Below, piece after piece: positions 23,470 through 31,433 of a stretch of 64,000 nt of DNA. The number at the start of each line of letters is the position of its first letter. The first letter of the stretch is position 1. The position numbers and the translations under genes are program-made. The stretch is from Magnetaquicoccus sp039908525 (GTDB lineage: Bacteria; Pseudomonadota; Magnetococcia; Magnetococcales; Magnetaquicoccaceae), in contig JAMOAY010000024.1 in assembly GCA_039908525.1 (NCBI GenBank), positions 1-64,000 of the forward strand, in the 5' to 3' direction. The notes below the pieces were generated by a model. That model saw nothing but the letters and a program-made list of their open reading frames with translations. It had not been told where the DNA came from and searched no databases.

Positions 23470-24544
23470 AATGGTTTTGTCGCGCGTTGATCTGCGCACC
23501 ATGCTGCGCCTGATGCGCACCCTGCACCGTCTGCAACAGTTGCCCGCCTATCAACAACAGGTGATCGAGGCGCTGCCTGCGGTGGCCCGCTTTGATCCAG
23601 GGCACGCCTCGGTCATGATGGGGTACGATTTTCACCTCACCCCCCACGGGCCCCGTCTGATCGAGGTGAACACCAACGCCGGCGGTGCCCTGCTGGCCTG
23701 CCGCGCCTACCACCCCACCTTTCCGCATGGCCCTCTGCAGACAGATGCGCCCTACCTGGCCAAGCTGTTGGCGAGCTTTGCCCAGGAGATGCGCCTGTTC
23801 AGCAAAGGGCGACACCACCGCCCGCGACGGGTGATCATCCTGGACGAGGAACCGGAGAAACAGTTTCTGGCGGAAGAGATGCGGGTGATGCGCGACCTGT
23901 TTGCAGCCTGGGGTGTGGCGGCCGCTCTGGCCGACCCCCGCGAACTGCAGGCGGACGCGGAGGGGGTCTTTTTCCAGGGCCACCCGGTTGACCTGATCTA
24001 CAACCGCCATTGTGATTTTTACCTGGAAACCCCACCCCTGGTAGGCCTGCGGGCGGCCTATCTGGCCGGGCGGGTCTGCCTCACCCCCAACCCGCGCAGC
24101 TATGGCCTGCTGGCCGACAAACGGCGCATGATCCTCTGGTCGGATGCGTCGATTCTGCCCGGCCTGGGCTTGACCCCCCGGGAGTTGGCCACCCTGCAGC
24201 AGGTGGTCCCCGTCTGCCGCCTGCTGGCACAGATGGAGGCGGACCGGTTGTGGGCCGGGCGCAAACAGTGGGTTTTCAAACCGGTTACTGCCTTCGGCAG
24301 TCGCGGGGTGCTGCTGGGTGACAGCATCTCCCGCCAACGGTTCCAGGCCCTGGATCCGCAGACCACCCTGGTGCAGCGCTTCATCCCCCCCTCCCTGGCG
24401 CCAGGAACGGGGATGAAGATGGATTGGCGGCTGTTCGTCTACCGCAACCATCTCCTGGGGGTGGCCCCCCGTCTTTACCAGGGCCAGGTCACCAATTTCC
24501 GTTCACCTGGCAGCGGTTACGCCCCGGTGCGCCTCTGCCGCTAA
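23459..24544 (+). CDS. ATP-grasp domain protein, unassigned ligase
   Basis: 361 residues. The C-terminal part has ATP-grasp features: the Lys of WVFKPVTAFGSRGVLLG, LVQRFIPP, then DWRLFVYRNHLLGVAPRLYQGQVTNFRSPGSGYAPV, with the Arg and Asn expected to bind ATP phosphates and magnesium. The N-terminal part includes GYDFHLTPHGPRLIEVNTNAGG, a grasp-like substrate segment. It is not a familiar D-Ala-D-Ala, RimK, GshB or Pur enzyme. Overlap with the MFS gene and the preceding DUF2782 gene defines a three-gene cluster. I infer a small-molecule or peptide ligase whose product may be transported; no precursor peptide is visible nearby. Confidence 0.75.
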   Translation: MSAEMVLSRVDLRTMLRLMRTLHRLQQLPAYQQQVIEALPAVARFDPGHASVMMGYDFHLTPHGPRLIEVNTNAGGALLACRAYHPTFPHGPLQTDAPYLAKLLASFAQEMRLFSKGRHHRPRRVIILDEEPEKQFLAEEMRVMRDLFAAWGVAAALADPRELQADAEGVFFQGHPVDLIYNRHCDFYLETPPLVGLRAAYLAGRVCLTPNPRSYGLLADKRRMILWSDASILPGLGLTPRELATLQQVVPVCRLLAQMEADRLWAGRKQWVFKPVTAFGSRGVLLGDSISRQRFQALDPQTTLVQRFIPPSLAPGTGMKMDWRLFVYRNHLLGVAPRLYQGQVTNFRSPGSGYAPVRLCR

Positions 24545-24602
24545 AAAAATTGCGTAACTATTCAGGCCCCCTCTGAATGTTTCATCTTCTTGATTTGCCA
24601 AA

Positions 24603-25439
24603 CTATTGCAGGGGTCCGGGGAGCGTCACGCTCCCCGGCGGGCGTCCAGAGGGCAGAGCCCTCTGGTGGGGTTCGGGGCGAAGCCCCGTTTGGCTCTCTT
24701 CCATGGCGCGCCGCACATGACGCAAACCCGCCTCTACCGCCAGAGGACCGCTTTTGCCCTGCGCCAACCCCACCGCCACGGCACTGGCCAGGGTGCAACC
24801 CGTACCATGAAACCCCGGTCCCGCGAGACGCCGACTGTGAAACCGGTAGGCCACCCCCTCTTCCCACAGCAGATCGGTCAGAGACTCACCCGGCAGATGC
24901 CCTCCCGTGACCAGGATGGACCCCCCCGACAAAGCCGCCAGATGGTGCGCGGCCCGCTCCATCTCCGCCACCGAGGCCACCCGCAATCCGCTGAGGCTCT
25001 CTGCCTCCGGCAGATTGGGTGTCAACAGGGCGATCTGCGGCAACAACCGCTCCAGAAAACTCTGCCGACCCCCCTCATCCAGCAAAGTGCCTCCCCCCGT
25101 CCCTGCCAGGACCGGATCGGCCACCACCGGAATCTGCGGCCACTCCGCCAGAACCTCCGCCACCGCCAGCACAATCTCCCGACTCGCCAACATGCCCAGT
25201 TTGATACAATCCACCCGCATGTCGGCCAAACAGACCCGCATCTGCTGGGCAACCTGCCCGGCAGGAAGCGGATAGACCTGATAGACCCGCCGGGTATCCT
25301 GCACCGTGATGGCCGTGACCGCCGTCAGGGCATACCCTCCCAGACGGGTCACCGTTTTCAGGTCGGCCTGCAATCCCGCCCCCGCACTGGGATCGGAACC
25401 GGCCACCACCAGCACCGTAGGCGGAGCGCGTCGGGCCAT
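24603..25439 (-). CDS. thiD: Hydroxymethylpyrimidine/phosphomethylpyrimidine kinase ThiD
   Basis: 278 residues. Phosphorylates HMP and HMP-P for thiamine synthesis. Ribokinase-fold motifs: VLVVAGSDPSAGAGLQADLKT at the start, GGYALTAVTAITVQDT, VVADPVLAGTGGG, LLTPNLPEAESLSG and the anion hole GPGFHGTGCTLASAVA. I start at ATG 25439, nine bases after GAGAGG; two upstream in-frame ATGs lack a site. The last 28 or so residues (from TGLRPEPHQ) are translated from repeat copy 5 and are not part of the family, so the normal C-terminus has been replaced or extended. Confidence 0.95.
   Translation of the reverse strand: MARRAPPTVLVVAGSDPSAGAGLQADLKTVTRLGGYALTAVTAITVQDTRRVYQVYPLPAGQVAQQMRVCLADMRVDCIKLGMLASREIVLAVAEVLAEWPQIPVVADPVLAGTGGGTLLDEGGRQSFLERLLPQIALLTPNLPEAESLSGLRVASVAEMERAAHHLAALSGGSILVTGGHLPGESLTDLLWEEGVAYRFHSRRLAGPGFHGTGCTLASAVAVGLAQGKSGPLAVEAGLRHVRRAMEESQTGLRPEPHQRALPSGRPPGSVTLPGPLQ
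24611..24689 (+). repeat. Palindromic repeat, copy 5 (inside thiD 3' end)
   Basis: CCGGGGAGCGTCACGCTCCCCGG, CCAGAGGGCAGAGCCCTCTGG and GGGGCGAAGCCCC. Reverse complement of copy 3 with few changes. The thiD reading frame runs through all of it and stops six bases beyond. Confidence 0.85.
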
Positions 25440-25590
25440 GCTTGTCATCCTCTCTGGCATGTGTTAAAAGATCGGACCGATGGCCATTAGTGCATGCCCC
25501 GCACCGGTTTTCAACGTCAAAAATACCATAGACTCCCATCCCGCGCTCTGACACAACAGGGTCGGGGGAGCCAGACAAAGGAGTACCGCA

Positions 25591-27180
25591 ATGCCGAAAG
25601 TTTTGATTGCTGACAAAATGTCCCCCAAGGCGGAAGAGGTGTTTCGGGCCCGTGGTGTGGAGGTGGATGTCCGGCCCGGGCTGGCGGCGGCAGAGCTGCA
25701 GGCGATCCTGCCGGCGTATGACGGGGTGGCGATTCGTTCCGCCACCCGACTGACGGGAGAGCTGATCCGGGCGGCGACCCGCCTGCGGGTGATCGGACGG
25801 GCGGGCATCGGTGTGGACAATGTGGACATTCCGGCGGCCTCCAAGCAGGGGGTGATCGTCATGAACGCCCCGTTCGGCAACTCGGTGACCACGGCAGAGC
25901 ACACGGTGGCCCTGGCGCTGGCGGCCTCGCGGCAGATTGCCGCAGCAACCGCCTCCACCAAGGCCAGCAAGTGGGAGAAAAACCGTTTCATGGGCCGGGA
26001 GCTGGGAGGCAAAACCCTGGGCATCATCGGCAGTGGCAATATCGGTTCGCTGGTGGTGGAACGGTTTCAGGGGTTGAAGATGCACGTGATCGCCTACGAT
26101 CCATTTCTCTCCCGGCAGCGGGCAGAGGCCATGGGGGTGGAGCTGATCGATACCCTGGAGGCCTTCTGGCCCCGACCGGATCTGATCACGGTGCACACCC
26201 CATTGACGGCGCAGACCCGGCACATGATCAACGCGGAGGCCTTTGCCCGGATGAAACGGGGGGTGATTGTGGTCAATTGTGCCCGCGGCGGCATCATCGA
26301 AGAGACGGCCCTCTATGAGGCGCTGCAGTCCGGGCAGGTGTTTGCGGCGGGGTTGGATGTGTTCGAGAAGGAACCGGCGCTCGACCACCCCCTGTTCGAG
26401 TTGGAAAATGTGGTCTGCACGCCCCATCTGGGCGCCTCGACGGTGGAGGCGCAGGAGAATGTGGCCGTACAGATCGCTGAGCAGATCGCCGACTACCTGC
26501 TCCACGGCACGGTGCAGAACGCCCTGAACATCCCGGCGGTCTCCGAGGGGGAGCTGCCCGTTTTGCGACCCTTCCTCAACCTGGCCGACAAGCTGGGGAC
26601 CATGCTGGGTCAGCTGATTGATGCCGGCATCGAGCGGGTCGAGGTGACCTACGAAGGGGAGGTGGCGGGACTCAACCACAAGCCGATCACCAACGTACTG
26701 CTCAACAGCCTGCTGACGCCGATTCTGGAGAGCGGGGTCAATGTGGTCAATGCACCGCTGATGGCGGAGGAGCGGGGTATCGAGGTGGTGGAGGCGCACA
26801 ACAAGCGGTGCCGGACCGGTTTCACCTCGATGATCACCGTGGCCATTGCCACGGAAAAAGGGGAGCGCTGCATCTCCGGAACACTGTTCAACAACGGTCA
26901 GCAACCGCGGGTGGTCTCCATGGATCAGGTGCCGATCGAGGCGACCCCGGAGGGCAGTCTGTTGTTTGTTTCCAATCAGGACAGTCCGGGATTGATCGGT
27001 CGGGTGGGGACCATTCTGGGCAGTGCCGGGATCAACATCGCCAATTTTCATTTGGGGCGTGTGGCGGCCGGGGGCCGGGCCATCGCCTTCATCAACATCG
27101 ATCAGGATGTCCCCATGACGGTGATGCAGGCGTTGCGGGAGGTACCGAACGTGCTGGAGGTCAAACTGGTGCGTTATTGA
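25591..27180 (+). CDS. serA: D-3-phosphoglycerate dehydrogenase
   Basis: 529 residues. First step of serine synthesis. Catalytic domain (1-310) with RVIGRAGIGVDNVDIPAAS, NAPFGNSVTTAEHT, the NAD-binding GKTLGIIGSGNIGSLV, VHTPLTAQTRHMI, NCARGGIIEE (Arg), FEKEPALDHPLF (Glu) and TPHLGASTVEAQENVA (His). Residues about 315-450 are the allosteric substrate-binding domain and 455-529 the ACT domain (NQDSPGLIGRVGTILGSAGINIANFHLGR). This long type is common in alphaproteobacteria, Bacillus and actinobacteria. AAAGGAG precedes ATG 25591. Divergent from thiD across 151 bases. Confidence 0.97.
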   Translation: MPKVLIADKMSPKAEEVFRARGVEVDVRPGLAAAELQAILPAYDGVAIRSATRLTGELIRAATRLRVIGRAGIGVDNVDIPAASKQGVIVMNAPFGNSVTTAEHTVALALAASRQIAAATASTKASKWEKNRFMGRELGGKTLGIIGSGNIGSLVVERFQGLKMHVIAYDPFLSRQRAEAMGVELIDTLEAFWPRPDLITVHTPLTAQTRHMINAEAFARMKRGVIVVNCARGGIIEETALYEALQSGQVFAAGLDVFEKEPALDHPLFELENVVCTPHLGASTVEAQENVAVQIAEQIADYLLHGTVQNALNIPAVSEGELPVLRPFLNLADKLGTMLGQLIDAGIERVEVTYEGEVAGLNHKPITNVLLNSLLTPILESGVNVVNAPLMAEERGIEVVEAHNKRCRTGFTSMITVAIATEKGERCISGTLFNNGQQPRVVSMDQVPIEATPEGSLLFVSNQDSPGLIGRVGTILGSAGINIANFHLGRVAAGGRAIAFINIDQDVPMTVMQALREVPNVLEVKLVRY

Positions 27181-27191
27181 TGCAGAGATCC

Positions 27192-27220
27192 TTGACAAAC
27201 GGCGGGGAGTCCTCCACACT
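27192..27220 (+). promoter_or_regulatory. Promoter for the Mn riboswitch transcript
   Basis: A perfect TTGACA (27192-27197), a 17-base spacer and CACACT (27215-27220). The expected transcription start near 27227 falls just before the aptamer, which supports the call. Confidence 0.6.
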
Positions 27221-27231
27221 GGCCTCCTCTT

Positions 27232-27340
27232 TTAAGGGGAGTAGTCGCCCTCCCGCTGGACGGTGAGGGGTGCGTGTCAACATGCTTGGTGCGGTTTGCC
27301 ATGGCACGCGCGGCGTCGGGCTTGACGAGACCTTAGGCAG
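27232..27340 (+). ncRNA. yybP-ykoY manganese riboswitch
   Basis: The region has the two conserved ends of the yybP-ykoY aptamer: AAGGGGAGTAG (27234-27244) and the closing ACGAGACCTTAGGC (27324-27337), which pair as P1 and carry the metal-binding loop sequences. The bases between can fold into the expected side helices, including GCGTGTCAACATGCTTGG and CGCGCGGCGTCGGGCTTGACG. This class binds Mn2+ and turns on efflux genes. It sits between a good promoter and the UPF0016/Mn exporter gene, exactly the expected context. Confidence 0.88.
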
Positions 27341-27353
27341 CAACGGTCCAGAC

Positions 27354-27399
27354 GGGAGTCGGACGGGTCGTTGTGCCTATGGTGAATGGTCCGACTCCC
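27354..27399 (+). promoter_or_regulatory. Expression-platform hairpin of the Mn riboswitch
   Basis: GGGAGTCGG (27354-27362) pairs with CCGACTCCC (27391-27399), nine perfect pairs, immediately after the aptamer. Only three T residues follow, and the TGAGG ribosome binding site begins five bases later. It could be a weak terminator or bring the ribosome site into a structured region; the sequence does not decide between the two. Confidence 0.6.
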
Positions 27400-27414
27400 T
27401 TTATGAGGCATCCC

Positions 27415-28023
27415 GTGTCCGACGATCTCTCCCTGTGGTCCCAACTCCTCTCCGGCTTTCCGGTCACCGCCACCACCTTCGCCCTGATCTTTCTGGCGGA
27501 ACTGGGGGACAAAACCCAGCTGGTCTGCATGACCCTGGCTGCCCGTCATCGGGCCTGGCCGGTCTTCTGGGGCGCCCTCCTGGCCTTTATCCTGCTCAAT
27601 CTGCTGGCCGTGCTGTTCGGTACCGCCCTGTCCAACTGGATACCACGCAACATCCTGGTGCTGGTGGTGGCGGCCATGTTCGCCCTGTTCGGCATTCAGG
27701 CCCTGCGCGACTCGGGGGGGGATGACGAGGAGGAGTCGGTCGCGGAACAGAGCGACCACAGCATTCTCCTGCGTGCCTTCCTGATGATTTTCCTGGCCGA
27801 ACTGGGCGACAAGACACAGATCGCCGTCATCGGTCTGGCCAGCACCTCGCCCGCCATTCCGGTCTGGATAGGCGCCACCCTGGCGTTGGGCAGCTCTTCG
27901 GCGCTGGGGGTGGCGGTCGGGCGGACCCTGCTGCAAAAAATATCCAAAAAAATGCTGGGCCGTGTCAGCGGCATCTTTTTCCTGGCCCTGGCCGTGCTGG
28001 CGTTGGCGAGCCTGTACCAGTAA
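27415..28023 (+). CDS. mneA: UPF0016/GDT1 family manganese exporter
   Basis: 202 residues, six or seven transmembrane helices in two inverted halves, each with the family motif ELGDKTQ (in LAELGDKTQLVCM and LAELGDKTQIAVI). The acidic linker GGDDEEESVAEQ between halves is typical. Members related to TMEM165/Gdt1 and Vibrio MneA export Mn2+ (or Ca2+). I take GTG 27415 as the start because TGAGG lies six bases before it; ATG 27403 is in frame too. The upstream yybP-ykoY riboswitch supports manganese as the substrate and predicts induction by high Mn2+. Confidence 0.9.
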   Translation: MSDDLSLWSQLLSGFPVTATTFALIFLAELGDKTQLVCMTLAARHRAWPVFWGALLAFILLNLLAVLFGTALSNWIPRNILVLVVAAMFALFGIQALRDSGGDDEEESVAEQSDHSILLRAFLMIFLAELGDKTQIAVIGLASTSPAIPVWIGATLALGSSSALGVAVGRTLLQKISKKMLGRVSGIFFLALAVLALASLYQ

Positions 28024-28065
28024 AGAGATGCCGTCTGTGGACAGAGAGCGAGCTGTGCCAGGAAG

Positions 28066-28166
28066 GTCCGGGGGGGGGATGCTCCCCTCCCGGCGGGGGT
28101 GCGGGGCTCAAGCCCACATCTTTTTGCAGCTGCAGGTCCAGGGGAGAGATCACCTCCCCCGGACCC
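28066..28166 (-). repeat. Palindromic repeat, copy 6 (degenerate)
   Basis: GGGGGGGATGCTCCCCTCC, GCGGGGCTCAAGCCC and CCAGGGGAGAGATCACCTCCCCCGG in the order of a reverse copy, but with mismatches in every stem. It fills the 152 bases between the Mn exporter and the convergent rph gene and could serve as terminator for both. Confidence 0.65.
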
Positions 28167-28175
28167 CATGCAACG

Positions 28176-28919
28176 CTATGCCTGCGGAGAGGCGCCCATG
28201 GGTTGCAACAGCACTTTGCGCTGCAGAGCAATCAGTTGACCGATGCCGGCCTCCGCCAGTCGGGTCAGGGTGTCAAACTCCTCCCGCGAGAAAGGGTGTC
28301 CCTCCGCCGTTCCTTGTACCTCGACGAACCGTCCGGCCCCATTCATGACAAAATTCAGATCGGCTCCACAGTGGGAATCCTCCTGATAATCCAGGTCCAA
28401 CAGGGGCACACCTCCCACCAGGCCACAACTGATGGCGGCCAGGAAATCGGTGATCGGCAGGTTCTTGATGCGCCCCTTGTCCCGCAACCAGCTGCAGGCA
28501 TCCATCAGGGCCACCAGACCGCCGGTGATGGCTGCCGTGCGCGTGCCCCCGTCAGCCTGCAGCACATCACAATCCACCCAGATGGTCCGCTTGCCCAACT
28601 GTTCCAGATTGACCACCGAACGCAACGAACGGCCAATCAGACGCTGAATCTCCAGAGTCCGCCCCCCCTGCTTGCCCTGGGTGGCCTCCCGAGAGGTGCG
28701 ATCATGCGTCGCTCGTGGCAACATGCCATACTCCCCTGTCACCCAGCCTCGATTCTGATCCCGCATCCAGGCCGGCACCCGCTCCTCCACCGAGGCCGTG
28801 CACAACACCCGCGTGGCGCCACATACAATCAGACAGGAGCCCTCCGCATGCGCATTCACCCCGCGGGTCAGGGTGATGGGGCGCAACTGGTCAGGGCGAC
28901 GACCATGGGCTCTGGGCAT
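28176..28919 (-). CDS. rph: Ribonuclease PH
   Basis: 247 residues. Phosphorolytic 3' trimming of tRNA precursors. Motifs: RPITLTRGVNAHAEGSCLI, GATRVLCTASVEERVPAW, GWVTGEYGMLPRATH, LIGRSLRSVVNLEQLG, VDCDVLQADGGTRTAAITG (phosphate site) and LDLDYQEDSHCGADLNFVM. Length is standard. ATG 28919 has GGAGG seven bases upstream. The longer open frame toward 29378 is antisense to dsrK and repeat sequence. Confidence 0.97.
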   Translation of the reverse strand: MPRAHGRRPDQLRPITLTRGVNAHAEGSCLIVCGATRVLCTASVEERVPAWMRDQNRGWVTGEYGMLPRATHDRTSREATQGKQGGRTLEIQRLIGRSLRSVVNLEQLGKRTIWVDCDVLQADGGTRTAAITGGLVALMDACSWLRDKGRIKNLPITDFLAAISCGLVGGVPLLDLDYQEDSHCGADLNFVMNGAGRFVEVQGTAEGHPFSREEFDTLTRLAEAGIGQLIALQRKVLLQPMGASPQA

Positions 28920-28987
28920 CCGGGTGCCTCCAGGAAAAACGGCGTGATACAGGGGAACAAAAGCCGGGGCAGATTTTAAACCGTCAC

Positions 28988-29060
28988 GGGTCCAGGGGAT
29001 TATCCCCCTGGTGGGGTCCAGGGGCAAAGCCCCTGGCGGGGCAGGGGCGGAGCCCCCGGC
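28988..29060 (+). repeat. Palindromic repeat, copy 7 (short form)
   Basis: CCAGGGGATTATCCCCCTGG, CAGGGGCAAAGCCCCTG and GGGGCGGAGCCCCC. Almost the same as copy 4. It lies between the dsrK stop and the rph start, both on the minus strand. Confidence 0.8.
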
Positions 29061-29068
29061 AAGGCACA

Positions 29069-30568
29069 TCAAACAATACCCTTGCAGGTACCCAACTGAA
29101 CGGCATTGCTCACCAGTTGATGCACCCCCCCCACCGTCTCCATCGGGATGTGGTAGATCGGCAATATCTTGGAGAACTGCGCCTTGCAGATGGCACAGAT
29201 CAGGGCCATGAAATTGACCTTGTCCCGCTTCATGACCTGCTTGAGTGCCGTCACCCGGGGCAGGGAACCCTTGATGCGCAGCTCCATCAGCTCGTCGGTC
29301 AAGGTGCCGCCCCCACCCCCACAGCAGAAGGTGCGCTCGTGGGTGGTGTCCGGGTCCATCTCCACGAAATGCTGACAAGAGGCGCGGATCAACGCCCGGG
29401 GGATCTCGAACTGCCCGCCAGGACGCTCCCCCATGCGACTGGCACGGGCCACATTGCAGGAGTCATGCATGGTGACGACATAGTGGTCGTTGGCCTCCTT
29501 GTCCATCTTCAACGCCCCGCGCTGCAGCAGGTCATGGGTGAACTCGCAAATATGCTGCGGCACCGGATAACGGGGATCCAGAAAATCAAACGGTCCGTTC
29601 AGGGTGTCCCAGAAACTGTACGCCACCCGCCAGGCATGACCACACTCGCCCACCACGATCCGCTTGACCTTCAACGCCCTCGCTTCGTCCCGGATGCGCC
29701 TGGCAATCTTCTGTTTCTGCTCGAAACTGCCGATGAACATGCCGAAATTGGCCGCCTCCGCCGCCACGGAACTGATGGTGTAACGGATGCCCGCCTGATG
29801 AAACACCTTGGCATAGCCCATCAACGACTGAATGTGGGGCTCACTGAAAAAGTCGGCCGAAGGGGCCACCAGCAACACATCGGCCCCCTCTTCGTCCAGC
29901 GGCAAGCGCACCTCATGGCCTGTGCTCTCCAGCATGTCCCCCTCCAGGAAGGCCAGCGTACCCTTCAAGGCCGGTTTGGGAATGCCCAGATTGTTGCCCA
30001 TCTCATGCACCTTGCCGATGATCTCGGTGCTGTACTTGTGACCCACACCGATGGCATCCATGATCTCCCGGGCGGCCATGGTCACCTCGGCGGTGTCAAT
30101 CCCGTAGGGACAAAAGACCGAACAACGCCGACACTGGGAACACTGATGGAAATAGGTGACCCACTTCTGCAGCATCTCCTCGTCAAAATCCTTGGCCCCC
30201 ACCAGACCGGGAAACAGCTTGCCCGCCGGCGTGAAATAACGTCGATAGACCGAACGCATCAAATCGGCCCGCTGCACCGGCATGTTGTTGGCGTCCTGGG
30301 TGCCCAGGAAGTAGTGACACTTGTCGGCGCAGGCGCCGCACTTGACACAGATGTCCAGATGCACCTGCAACGAACGGTACTTCTGCAGCAGTTCCCCCAG
30401 CTTGGCGACCCCCTGCGCCTGCCAATCCTCCACGCGCTTCTCCGGGAAGCCCAGCGGAACCATGTGCTTTTCCATGGCGGGATACGGTTTCAGATGGGAC
30501 ATGGTCCCGGCCACCACCGCAGGCACGCAAATATCGTCCTGGATCTCGGGTGCAGAATAGTCAGCCAT
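29069..30568 (-). CDS. dsrK: DsrK, HdrD-like Fe-S subunit of the DsrMK complex
   Basis: 499 residues. Catalytic cytoplasmic subunit of the membrane DsrM(K) complex that exchanges electrons between the quinone pool and the DsrC thiols. Two 4Fe-4S motifs: CVKCGACADKCHYF (about residues 74-87) and CSQCRRCSVFCPYG (about 142-155). The heterodisulfide-reductase-like CCG region follows: CGHAW, MHDSCNVAR, FCCGGGGGTLTD and ICAICKAQ, for a non-cubane cluster. Spacing of eleven bases to dsrM and AGGAG seven bases before ATG 30568 show co-translation. No signal peptide, as expected. Confidence 0.93.
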   Translation of the reverse strand: MADYSAPEIQDDICVPAVVAGTMSHLKPYPAMEKHMVPLGFPEKRVEDWQAQGVAKLGELLQKYRSLQVHLDICVKCGACADKCHYFLGTQDANNMPVQRADLMRSVYRRYFTPAGKLFPGLVGAKDFDEEMLQKWVTYFHQCSQCRRCSVFCPYGIDTAEVTMAAREIMDAIGVGHKYSTEIIGKVHEMGNNLGIPKPALKGTLAFLEGDMLESTGHEVRLPLDEEGADVLLVAPSADFFSEPHIQSLMGYAKVFHQAGIRYTISSVAAEAANFGMFIGSFEQKQKIARRIRDEARALKVKRIVVGECGHAWRVAYSFWDTLNGPFDFLDPRYPVPQHICEFTHDLLQRGALKMDKEANDHYVVTMHDSCNVARASRMGERPGGQFEIPRALIRASCQHFVEMDPDTTHERTFCCGGGGGTLTDELMELRIKGSLPRVTALKQVMKRDKVNFMALICAICKAQFSKILPIYHIPMETVGGVHQLVSNAVQLGTCKGIV

Positions 30569-30579
30569 GTGTCAACTCC

Positions 30580-31290
30580 TCAGTGTGTTGCCCAAGGGTT
30601 TACATGCCTTCTTTCCCTGGGATTGTCCGCCTGGTTGCGGGTCGGGCTGAAAAAGAGTCCTCCCGCATGCATCAGCTTGCTGAAGGGAAACAACACCAGC
30701 AGCACCGCCACCATGGAAAGATGGAGCAGAAAAATAAAATCACCCAGCGTCAGCAGAGGCAGACTCTGCGCACTGCTCCACATGCCCATCATGGCGCTTT
30801 TGATGTGTACCACGTCGGGTCGGAAGACGAACTGCATCAGGAGACCACTACCGCCAATACCCAGCAGCAACAGCAGCCAGAGATAGTCGGAGGGCGAGGA
30901 GATGTGACGCACCCGGTCGATCACCAGACGGCGCAACAGCAGCAAACCCAGACCACCCATCATGGCCAGACCCGCCACAATGCCGGCAATCTGCACATGG
31001 GCGAAAAATTCCGGCAACGGCTCGACAAAATAGCGCAGATGGCGAATCAGAACCAACAACAGGGCGCCATGGAACAGATAACTGCCAAGCCAAGCCCACT
31101 TGTCGCCCTTGAACAGGCTGTTGAAGAAGGCCACCTCGGTAAAAAGTCGCCACACGACCCCGGCGGTTGTGGTGGGGGCCGGCGTGGTCGGGATCTTCAA
31201 GGGTGCCGGACTGCGGGCGTAGAGGGCGATGCGTTGGAAAAATCCAATGACAAACACCCCCATGACGAGGTAAGCAAGGATCGTGAGCAT
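30580..31290 (-). CDS. dsrM: DsrM, HdrE/NarI-like membrane cytochrome b subunit
   Basis: 236 residues, start ATG 31290 behind GGGAGG. Five hydrophobic segments and the histidines expected to hold two hemes b (HGALLLVLIRHLRYF, and LHLSMVAVLL with FPFSKLMHAGG). It belongs to the nitrate-reductase-gamma fold used by DsrM and HdrE and should pass electrons between quinone and DsrK. A TTG-started five-codon extension exists but lacks a ribosome site. Lies between dsrC and dsrK; the usual J, O and P subunits are absent here. Confidence 0.9.
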   Translation of the reverse strand: MLTILAYLVMGVFVIGFFQRIALYARSPAPLKIPTTPAPTTTAGVVWRLFTEVAFFNSLFKGDKWAWLGSYLFHGALLLVLIRHLRYFVEPLPEFFAHVQIAGIVAGLAMMGGLGLLLLRRLVIDRVRHISSPSDYLWLLLLLGIGGSGLLMQFVFRPDVVHIKSAMMGMWSSAQSLPLLTLGDFIFLLHLSMVAVLLVLFPFSKLMHAGGLFFSPTRNQADNPRERRHVNPWATH

Positions 31291-31336
31291 CTGGCCTCCC
31301 CACAAGAAAAAGGGTGATTAAACAGACGCAACCAGA

Positions 31337-31366
31337 CCCGTACCGGTGACAGACCCCCGGTACGGG
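31337..31366 (-). other. Strong intercistronic stem-loop, dsrC-dsrM
   Basis: CCCGTACCGG (31337-31346) and CCGGTACGGG (31357-31366), ten perfect base pairs with a ten-base loop, in the 143-base space between dsrC and dsrM. No T-run follows in either direction, so it looks less like a simple terminator than an RNA-stability or processing element that would let dsrC accumulate over dsrMK. This is inference. Confidence 0.7.
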
Positions 31367-31433
31367 CCCGGATGAGAGCAGCATGCCCGAGAGGATGCCC
31401 GCCAAGCGGGGCCGCCTCCCGTCTGCCAGGCGA

